Source: an archaeon (GTDB lineage: Archaea > Iainarchaeota > Iainarchaeia > CSSED10-239). From it: a stretch of DNA of 6,910 nucleotides. This document shows positions 1 through 5,690 of this stretch, piece by piece; within the stretch, counting starts at the first letter, position 1; each line of letters opens with the position of its first letter. The stretch spans positions 1-6,910 of the forward strand of contig JAKQTP010000184.1 in the NCBI GenBank assembly GCA_029563035.1. The letters are read 5' to 3'. A program made the position numbers and the translations under genes. Below the pieces are notes generated by a model. That model made no database searches and was not told the origin of the DNA. It worked only from the letters and a program-made list of their open reading frames with translations.

Positions 1-183
1 GATAATGTTTTCACTTTTACAGTTTGGACAGATGGCTGCAGTAGATTTGATTTTTAGTTTTTGATAATCTACCACTGTAGCATGGTCATCAATTAGAAAT
101 TGATAAAGCTGATCGAGGAAATCACGTTTGTGGTCTTTAGGTAGAGCGAGGTATTCTTTTGAATTTTTTAATAATTTTTCCAT
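1..183 (-). CDS. Zinc-ribbon transposase, N-terminal part (probably IS1595-like), cut by window edge
   Basis: Reading leftward from an ATG at 183, an open frame of 61 codons runs off the left edge without a stop. It begins MEKLLKNSKEYLALPKDHKR and ends in CPNCKSENII, the first half of a CxxC zinc ribbon. A short helical lead followed by a CPxC ribbon near residues 50-60 is the usual N-terminus of IS1595/ISXO2-type DDE transposases, which cut and paste their own element. The second CxxC pair and the catalytic DDE/DDN core would lie beyond position 1, so family and integrity cannot be confirmed. The ATG is preceded by an A/T-rich leader with no Shine-Dalgarno; a TATCTTTG box lies 17 bases upstream. 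The start was chosen because the frame fits the expected N-terminal architecture. No flanking inverted repeat could be assigned. Other zinc-ribbon transposase families remain possible. Confidence 0.7.
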   Translation of the reverse strand, partial: MEKLLKNSKEYLALPKDHKRDFLDQLYQFLIDDHATVVDYQKLKIKSTAAICPNCKSENII

Positions 184-199
184 AATAAAAAATTTTTGA

Positions 200-207
200 C
201 AAAGATA
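200..207 (-). promoter_or_regulatory. Possible Bacteroidota-type -7 box for the transposase gene
   Basis: The minus strand carries TATCTTTG, an exact match to the TAnnTTTG -7 element used by the Bacteroidota primary sigma factor. It is placed to give a short leader before the ATG at 183. No convincing -33 TTTG partner is seen at the usual 19-21 base spacing; the upstream sequence is nearly pure A/T. The match is short and could be chance in such AT-rich DNA. Confidence 0.4.
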
Positions 208-643
208 ATAAAATATTTTTAAATAGTATATAATCAATAAGTCTAACACAATTTATGTTTCATAAGCCATCGCTCACGCTCTGATAAAACCCTGTTTCAT
301 CCAATATCATTATTCATAAAATCACACTTCCACTTACACCATTAGCATTAACTAAACGCATATCTTTATAAATTTTCAAAAAAAAATCCAAACAAAACTG
401 ACTTGTTGTGTTTTATTAAATTAACATCTTTAATTTTACCCTCATTAAACGTTATAAAACAAATTTTATAATAAAAAAATCAATTTATAAATAATTAATT
501 TCAAATTTAACCTTTATTTTAAAAAAAACTATACAATCGGCTCTCTGTGGTTACATATTTGCAAGATATTTGAGCACTTCGTGAATTGTTTTTTACAATA
601 ATGCTGATGATTGGTGATACAATTCATATATTATTTATCAAAC
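208..643. other. Gene-free AT-rich spacer between the transposase and the hsdR remnant
   Basis: No credible coding frame was found on either strand in these roughly 436 bases. The only frames are about 10-35 codons and have no recognisable content. The stretch is mostly A/T runs, with a more mixed segment at 535-620. An inverted repeat TGAATTGT/ACAATTCA lies at 582-589 and 619-626 (8 bp stem, 29 base loop). The outer end of the element carrying the transposase should fall in this stretch, but without its other end the terminal inverted repeat and target duplication cannot be located. Confidence 0.5.
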
Positions 644-671
644 AGAGCTAACGATTTAAATCATTAGCTCT
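644..671 (-). terminator. Long stem-loop downstream of hsdR remnant, likely terminator
   Basis: These 28 bases are an almost perfect palindrome, with outer arms AGAGCTAA and TTAGCTCT. The single imperfect position is a U-G wobble when transcribed from the minus strand but a C-A mismatch from the plus strand, so the hairpin is stronger in minus-strand RNA. It begins 35 bases past the hsdR stop at 707-709 and is followed by a modest T-containing stretch (GTTTGAT) rather than a long U tract. Position and strand bias support a terminator for the hsdR unit. A protein-binding palindrome is the alternative. Confidence 0.6.
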
Positions 672-706
672 ATAACGTCATGAAATCATTAACATTTATG
701 AATATT

Positions 707-2807
707 TTAATTTGTATTATTTTTTAGTAAATCAATAATTTTATTAACTATATCGGCTTGTTTTTCTAGTTCTATTTGGTCTAAAATTTTATAAAGTTCT
801 TGTCTAAATTTCATTAAATTAGTTTTACTATTGCGCCAATAAGGATTAGTAGAAAAAAAATCCTCAATTTTTTTAGCTTTGTTTTTAGCGTTTTGCACAC
901 CAAATTCGTTTAATACATTATAAATAGTATAAATATCATTAGACATGTTCATTTTTTTTTGTTCGTTGTTTAAATTTTCCTTTTCATTGTATATTTTTTT
1001 AAGTTCTTCAATGGCTTCCAGTGTAACTATTTGTCTTTGATTATATGAGTCTACAATATTTTGTGCCTTTTCACCAATTGATAATATAAAGGGCATCTCA
1101 TTTTTAAGGTTTAAAGCAAAAAATTGAATGGTCTTATTTAAATTATAAATTTTCTCTATATCAGATTCATCTTCATAACTTTGGTCTATTTTTTTAATGA
1201 ATTACCATCTATTTTATAAACTTTCTTTATTTTCCCTATATTCGTATTTTTTGTATTATTTTTTACTAATTCAATAGTCTTTTTGTTTAATTCATTATTA
1301 ATTTCAATTTTTGAATTAAAATAGTAAATTAATAGTAGATATATTTTAGTAAGATCATCATATATTTCTAAATATGGACCTAAAAAGGAATCTGGTGATA
1401 ATATATCGTAAATAAGGCTTAAAGACTTAAAAAATTCATAATAACGCTTACGTTCCTCTGAGTATCAATAATAATCAAGTATTTTTGCGATTTGTTGATC
1501 ATCAGGAATATTTGTAAAAATTGATAAATAATCATTTTGACCCCTTTCTATTAATTTTTTAAATTCATCTCTTAAAGCATCAATATTTTCGTAAATACCA
1601 TCTATGTCAGTAGAATCAAAAGCTAATGCTCTTTGTAAATTATCAAAAATTCCAATAAAATCTACTATCAAGTTCTATTCCTTCAAACTTATGTATCATA
1701 GACACTATCAATCCCCTCTTGTCTGATTTTAATAAAGTTTCTAGATTATTTATACTTTCGGCTAATGTTACATTCTCAATGCCTATGGCTTTAATGTTAA
1801 AAAAAAGTTGGCTCTCCAGTTCATTTCTATCAACTAATAGTATAACAGTTGGATTATCAAAAATTGGATTTTCAATGATCTTTTGTGCTGCAATTATCAT
1901 TGTATATGTTTTGCCAGAGCCCTGTGTGTGTCATACAAATCCTCTATTTTTATTTTCATCTTTGGCTCTCTCTAATATTTTATTTACTGCTCTTATCTGA
2001 TGTGGCCTCAATAAGATTTTTTTAGTTCATCATCTTCTTTAGCAAATAATATATAGTCTATGAGTAAACGTACAATATTTTCTCTACTAAAAAATGTTTT
2101 TACTTGTGCTTCAAAATCATTTTGGAAATCATTTTTCTATAAGAAAATTGATTTGTTAGAAATATTCTATGTAGCACTAAAATAATATTGTGAATAATTT
2201 GTCAATGCATACAGTTGTAATACTGACATTAGTTTAGGACATTCAGTATGATATCTATTTATCTGTTCTAGAGCTTCATTCATAGCATTCTGCTTGATAG
2301 GTGCCTTGGTTTCTATCAAGAGTATTGGTATGCCATTTATTAAAAAAACTAAATCAGCTCTTATTTTATTTTTCCCATTTTCGTATGTGAATTCATCTGT
2401 AATCTGATATTTATTGTTATCCAGAGTTATTTCATCTATTAACTTCACATTTCTAAATCTTTTTTCATTTTGTACAAAAACAGTTCTTAATCCTTTTAGG
2501 TATTCCCATGCTTGCTGATTGCCATTGATATTAGCTGGTACATTTTCTATTGCTTTTATTAGCTCATTCACATCTTGGTGGTCATCTATAAGCAATGGAT
2601 TGAGTTTTTTTAATTGTTCTATAAATACATCTCTGAAAATTATATTACTTGTAGAATTTCTCAGTTTATTGGCTTCATCAGGACTCACATACTCCCAGCC
2701 GAGTTTAATGATTATATTTTTGCCATCTGTGGTAGAATACTGGGCAGTTGCTTCTTTTACATAATCAATTATAGGTGTTTGTACATATTTTTTTCATCAA
2801 AAGCCAT
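707..2807 (-). pseudogene. hsdR: Type I restriction endonuclease subunit R (HsdR), frameshifted, with stops and an internal deletion
   Basis: HsdR is the nuclease and DNA-translocase subunit of type I restriction complexes. Pieces of one protein follow in order. Start MAFDEK at 2807 has no Shine-Dalgarno. The N-terminal part includes YVQTPIIDYVKEA, LGWEYVSPDEANKLR and the nuclease signature RADLVF...LLIETK (D and ExK). Then come VKTFFSREN, LLRPHQIRAVNKIL and Walker A HTQGSGKT, and after a gap the C-terminal part IVDFIGIFDNLQRALAF, ILSPDSFLGPYL and NPYWRNS, ending at TAA 707-709. Lesions: -1 frameshifts at A7 runs 2788-2794, 2017-2023 and 1189-1195; in-frame TAG at 2167-2169 and 2137-2139; in-frame TGA at 1931-1933 and 1465-1467; and a deletion with frame change at about 1672-1684 that removes helicase motifs II-VI. 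About 700 codons remain, against roughly 1000 in the family. No functional translocase can be made. The family assignment is firm. Some single-base lesions could be sequencing errors, but the deletion cannot be. Confidence 0.93.
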
Positions 2808-2850
2808 TTTTTTTATTTAATTTATTTACCAATATACATTAATTTTTTAA

Positions 2851-2999
2851 TTGGGGAAAGAGTGAAAGGTTTAAGATTGGATGAGTGGAGAAGTTGAGGA
2901 GTTGAGGAGTTTATAAAGTTCATAAAGTTAAAAAGGTAGATGGGTAATGGGTTTAATGGTTTAAGGGTTTAAAGGGCTAAGAGTTTAAAGGTTTGAACA
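2851..2999. repeat. Degenerate G-rich short-word repeat tract
   Basis: The plus strand is nearly free of C and is built from short related words. GTTGAGGA occurs twice in perfect tandem (2893-2900, 2901-2908). ATAAAGTT occurs twice nine bases apart (2913-2920, 2922-2929). Variants of GGTTTAA/GGGTTTAAAG recur from 2949 to 2995. On the minus strand, the coding direction of the neighbours, this is a C-rich leader ending just upstream of the hsdR start. Similar degenerate tracts are common between genes in Bacteroidota and related phyla. It does not resemble a CRISPR array, since there are no constant repeats with spacers, and it has no long open frame. Confidence 0.65.
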
Positions 3000-3083
3000 A
3001 AAAAATTTAACTACTTTAAACTACTTTTACTATTGCGTAATTTTTAATTATTGAATTTTTTTGTAACTTTATAGATTGTAAAA

Positions 3084-3091
3084 CAAAGATA
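3084..3091 (-). promoter_or_regulatory. Possible Bacteroidota-type -7 box upstream of hsdR
   Basis: The minus strand reads TATCTTTG, matching TAnnTTTG and identical to the box before the transposase. Alternating TA lies just upstream, and a weak TTTC sits about 15 bases before it instead of a proper -33 TTTG. Initiation here would give a leader of about 270 bases running through the G-rich tract to the hsdR ATG at 2807. It could have given hsdR its own promoter separate from the upstream operon. The short match in AT-rich sequence makes this tentative. Confidence 0.3.
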
Positions 3092-3247
3092 TATATATAT
3101 TTTGGTGAAATTCCTGCTATATTTTGATTCACAAGATAATATAATACTATGTTCTCAATAATTGCTCATACCATAGCTTATAGAACTATTCCTTAATCTA
3201 AAATTTTAGCTGATAATTTCTTCAAAGCTAATTAAGTTATATATTTA

Positions 3248-3355
3248 TTATTCCCACCACATCCCTAGTTTTACTACTTCCCATTCTTCGGGCAGTATTC
3301 CGAGTTCGGTCATTTTGTAGTCTTGTGGGAGTGTGTCGGAGGTGTGGAGTTTCAT
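3248..3355 (-). pseudogene. hsdS: Type I specificity subunit HsdS, N-terminal fragment only
   Basis: HsdS chooses the DNA target of a type I methyltransferase and restriction complex and is normally about 400 residues. Here only 35 codons remain from the ATG at 3355 to a TAA at 3248-3250. They contain YKMTELGILPEEWEVVKLG, the stereotyped opening of many HsdS proteins, just before the first target recognition domain. The frame then goes to MWWE and stops. If the GGG after CTA were GGGG, the reading would continue KLGDVVGIINI, closer to the family, before another stop. No target recognition domain is present. The ATG overlaps the stop of the DUF262 gene as ATGA, so the fragment keeps the coupled operon position of a real hsdS. 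The product cannot be functional. Confidence 0.82.
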
Positions 3356-5442
3356 ATACTTTCACCATTTTCACATTGTTTTTCAATTGCCTGTTCCACA
3401 AGATTAATCACATACGCAATATCTTCTTCTGATGACAAAATTAATTCAACATCACCATTTCCCAAGTGACCCGTTTGAGAAACATCCCTACATAATTCTT
3501 TAGGATCATTAAGTTCATTAAATTTTATGTTTATAAATAGCTTTAGCTTATCTTTTTGTGGAACTACATCTACTACATTTGTTTCTAGTTTGTAAGCGAT
3601 ATAGAGTTTTAAATACTCCTCACTAATCTCAGGATCCAATGATAGGAGTTCTTTACGGAGTTTTTCAAACAGATTTTTTGCTTTGCCTTCCTTAAGATAT
3701 TCATAAGAGTCTATAGAATACTCAGTTAAGGGTTCTTCCTTTTTGCTATATTGATCCAAAATAGTTTGGTCAAGTTGCGGATATTGCCATACCTCTAAAG
3801 CCTCCTTCGCTAAATTTTCCGCACGTTGTACTATTGTTTCTTCATTCCATGTTTCAAGGTTTGCTAATCCTCTATTCAATTTTAGTGGGCTTTCTCTAAA
3901 ACCGCCTTTCATATCCCTTTTATCAGTAAAAAACTTGTCACTATATTCGCTATTGTATCCGGTAAGGGTCAAATTCCCAATGGTATGGACATATTTTTGC
4001 TGGATTTTTTCCCAATCCGGTCCAAGAGCTCGTCTCCAATCAAGGTTCAAATTATTATTTTGAGGCAGAATATGTTCGATGGTATATTCGCTTACATTCA
4101 CTCGTTCTTTACGCTCGTGATTTTCCAGACGTCTTAACCAATAACTTCTACTGCGAAAATTGTATAAGTCTCTATATTTTAATTCTGTTACAAACTCTTC
4201 ATCATTTGGAAATCTTCGATAGGAAGTCATTTTGTTAAAATGGGCTTTTACACTTTCAAGATAATTTTCTTTTATGATTGATTTACCGAAGCCTGCAAAG
4301 GTCTTATTTAACGAATTGGTAGGGATGCCACATACTGCTCTTCTAAAGACATAAGATTCTATCAATCTGATTATTTCGATAAAATCATCTTTAGAAAGGA
4401 TATTCATCTTATAGTCATTGTATAGTTCAAGTAATAGCGGATAAGACACGTCAACCTTTAACTCGCTTAAATCAGAAAATGCTTCTTTCAGTTCTTTGTC
4501 TTGTTCTTTGTCTAAAGCCATTGCACAAAAATACGCTGTATATTTTTTAAGTTCTTTCAATTCTTCTTCATTATCTCTTTGCGAGGTATAAAAATATTTT
4601 TTAAACTCTTCATAAACTTCATCAATATTAGGGATATTTCCTGTTTTCATTGTCAAATAATGCCGCATAAAACTATCGAAATAGCTGCTGTATGCTTCTT
4701 GTCCAAATTCAACTTCCATCGGTCGCCAGTAATCTTCATATAGATGTTTTTGTATGTCCCCTTCTAATCTCATAAGCATAAAATTTCTAATGAGATCTGC
4801 CTGTGAAAGGTCTTTGCCAGTAGAATTCATGCTCTCAAATATCAATTGAGGATTGTCATGATCGCGATTTAGGGAAATATCCACAATAAACAGTTTTAAT
4901 AATCCGAGACATAAATTTTGAATATCATTTTCAGATAACTCATCAATTTTATTTGTAAAATATTCGAATATATCTTTAATTCTTACTGAGAATTCTTTTG
5001 GATATTCCTTCTGATCAAGAATAGAAATGTAAGTGCTTCTATCGTTCTGAGAAAGAAGCAATTTATATTTTCGATCTCCCTCTTCAAGGGGATTGATAAG
5101 ATAATAATTTCTAATTTTTTTTGCTGAAAATCCTTCTATTTCATTATCACCAATTTTACGTGCCAATGCCTCAAGCAGTAAACTAACTGTAGTTAAACGT
5201 TGTTGCCCATCGATAATAAGTAAAGGTTCTGGTTTTGAAATTTGGTATAAGCCTTTTTCTATATACATAATAGAGCCTATGAAATGACTGGGAATATCCT
5301 TCTTGCTCCCTGTAGTAATTATATCATTCCATAATCGTTCACATTCATTTTCTGTCCAGCTATAAAGCCTTTGATAAATAGGAATTGAAAACTGGTTGCA
5401 CTTTTTAATGAATTCCAATAAGTTAGCTTCAGTTGCCTTCAT
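3352..5442 (-). CDS. DUF262-DUF1524 (GmrSD-like) nuclease with DUF5655-like C-terminus
   Basis: An intact 696-residue protein of the GmrSD/RloF type. In characterised relatives (GmrSD, BrxU, SspE) the DUF262 half is an NTP-dependent regulatory domain and the DUF1524 half an HNH-like endonuclease that cuts modified or foreign DNA in the cytoplasm. Visible motifs: IPIYQRLYSW (20-29), DGQQR (78-82), and ESMNSTGKDL with downstream DLIRN (203-220), all DUF262 hallmarks. EHILPQ (456-461) followed by GNLTLTGYN (489-497) and SDKFFTDKR forms the DUF1524 HNH-like core, with H457 the likely catalytic residue. Residues about 575-690 resemble DUF5655. All key motifs are present. The ATG at 5442 is chosen because GGGAGGTG lies 7 bases upstream and IPIYQR then falls at the usual distance. 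It overlaps the preceding remnant ORF (ATGA) and the hsdS start (ATGA). It is probably a type IV-like restriction nuclease; its substrate cannot be read from sequence. Confidence 0.9.
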   Translation of the reverse strand: MKATEANLLEFIKKCNQFSIPIYQRLYSWTENECERLWNDIITTGSKKDIPSHFIGSIMYIEKGLYQISKPEPLLIIDGQQRLTTVSLLLEALARKIGDNEIEGFSAKKIRNYYLINPLEEGDRKYKLLLSQNDRSTYISILDQKEYPKEFSVRIKDIFEYFTNKIDELSENDIQNLCLGLLKLFIVDISLNRDHDNPQLIFESMNSTGKDLSQADLIRNFMLMRLEGDIQKHLYEDYWRPMEVEFGQEAYSSYFDSFMRHYLTMKTGNIPNIDEVYEEFKKYFYTSQRDNEEELKELKKYTAYFCAMALDKEQDKELKEAFSDLSELKVDVSYPLLLELYNDYKMNILSKDDFIEIIRLIESYVFRRAVCGIPTNSLNKTFAGFGKSIIKENYLESVKAHFNKMTSYRRFPNDEEFVTELKYRDLYNFRSRSYWLRRLENHERKERVNVSEYTIEHILPQNNNLNLDWRRALGPDWEKIQQKYVHTIGNLTLTGYNSEYSDKFFTDKRDMKGGFRESPLKLNRGLANLETWNEETIVQRAENLAKEALEVWQYPQLDQTILDQYSKKEEPLTEYSIDSYEYLKEGKAKNLFEKLRKELLSLDPEISEEYLKLYIAYKLETNVVDVVPQKDKLKLFINIKFNELNDPKELCRDVSQTGHLGNGDVELILSSEEDIAYVINLVEQAIEKQCENGESI

Positions 5443-5552
5443 TCATTCACCTCCCAGTATCCACCTTTAGCAGGACCTATGCGCTTGATGATCTCTTCTT
5501 TTTGGAATTTACATAATTGCGATTTGAATTCTATGTTATGCTGTTCGTTCAT
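5439..5552 (-). pseudogene. Internally deleted remnant of a second AlbA_2-type gene (37 codons)
   Basis: A short frame runs from the ATG at 5552 to a TGA at 5439-5441. Its start, MNEQHNIEFKSQ, is the typical opening of AlbA_2/Schlafen-type proteins (IEFK/IEYK at residues 7-10). Its end, EEIIKRIGPAKGGYWEVNE, is like the closing strand of the winged-helix domain that ends the same family (RIGxxKGGYW). The two ends sit in one frame with about 450 expected residues missing between them, so the best reading is an in-frame internal deletion. The frame ends in an ATGA overlap with the DUF262 gene and contains that gene's ribosome site, so it may persist as a coupling leader peptide. A chance short ORF is unlikely given both family signatures. 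It would be a tandem paralogue of the gene at 5658-6910. Confidence 0.65.
5448..5455 (-). promoter_or_regulatory. Strong Shine-Dalgarno site fixing the start of the DUF262 gene
   Basis: The minus strand reads GGGAGGTG, with GGAGG ending 7 bases before the ATG at 5442. It lies inside the last codons of the 37-codon remnant ORF. Neither the hsdR nor the transposase start in this window has such a site, so the DUF262 gene stands out in its translation signal. Confidence 0.75.
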
Positions 5553-5640
5553 AATTTTATTGCTGAAATTTCATTTTTCACTCTTTTAACTTTACTCTTT
5601 TGTTTATAATCGCCAACTATTATTCGCCAAATTCGCTCTT

Positions 5641-5690
5641 TATTAGGCAATTATTAGTCAATTATTAGGCAATTTAGTCAATTGATAAGC
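5641..5690. repeat. Short imperfect tandem repeat across the end of the AlbA_2-type gene
   Basis: The words ATTAGGCAATT (starting at 5642 and 5664) and AGTCAATT (starting at 5656 and 5676) recur at 20-22 base spacing, and a third weaker copy (ATAAGCAATT) follows. The array covers the last codons (QLTKLPNN) and the stop of the AlbA_2-type gene. Looser variants (GGCGAATAATAG, GGCGATTAT) continue outside to about 5630. It may be a decayed linker repeat or the product of slippage that moved the stop codon. Confidence 0.5.

Larger units (their letters stand above)
2808..3247. other. Non-coding spacer between hsdS and hsdR remnants
   Basis: No credible gene was found on either strand. The left part holds the G-rich tract described separately. 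The right part (about 3000-3247) is AT-rich and contains an alternating (AT)6 run at 3089-3100 and a TATCTTTG box on the minus strand. A 9 bp inverted repeat, AGTTTAAAG at 2982-2990 with CTTTAAACT at 3014-3022, has a 23 base loop and no obvious role. The missing body of hsdS should lie where this spacer begins, but no further specificity-subunit sequence is recognisable in any minus-strand frame. Confidence 0.6.

Noticed and set aside
535..640. Small minus-strand frames of about 13 and 34 codons (one ending EVLKYLANM)
   Set aside because: They are too short, have no ribosome site and no homology I recognise, and cannot be told from chance.
1719..2000. 93-codon open frame on the plus strand
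   Set aside because: It is the antisense of hsdR across the Walker A region, and the minus strand has clear HsdR motifs. There is no start signal and no family resemblance.
707..2807. Use of an alternative genetic code (TGA read as Trp) as the explanation for the hsdR stops
   Set aside because: Two of the stops are TAG, three frameshifts and a deletion also exist, and the intact genes use TGG for Trp and end in TGA. Gene decay explains everything with fewer assumptions, though the Trp bias is kept as a finding.
2519..2820. Two overlapping plus-strand open frames of 81 and 68 codons
   Set aside because: Both are antisense shadows of the hsdR N-terminal region, which carries recognisable family sequence on the minus strand. 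Their hydrophobic look comes from AT-rich codons.
2851..2999. CRISPR-like array
   Set aside because: The words are short (7-10 bases), variable and unspaced, with no constant repeat of 24-40 bases and no unique spacers.
3110..3247. Continuation of hsdS beyond its stop
   Set aside because: I read all three minus-strand frames after 3248 and found repeated stops and no target recognition domain or conserved spacer-helix sequence.
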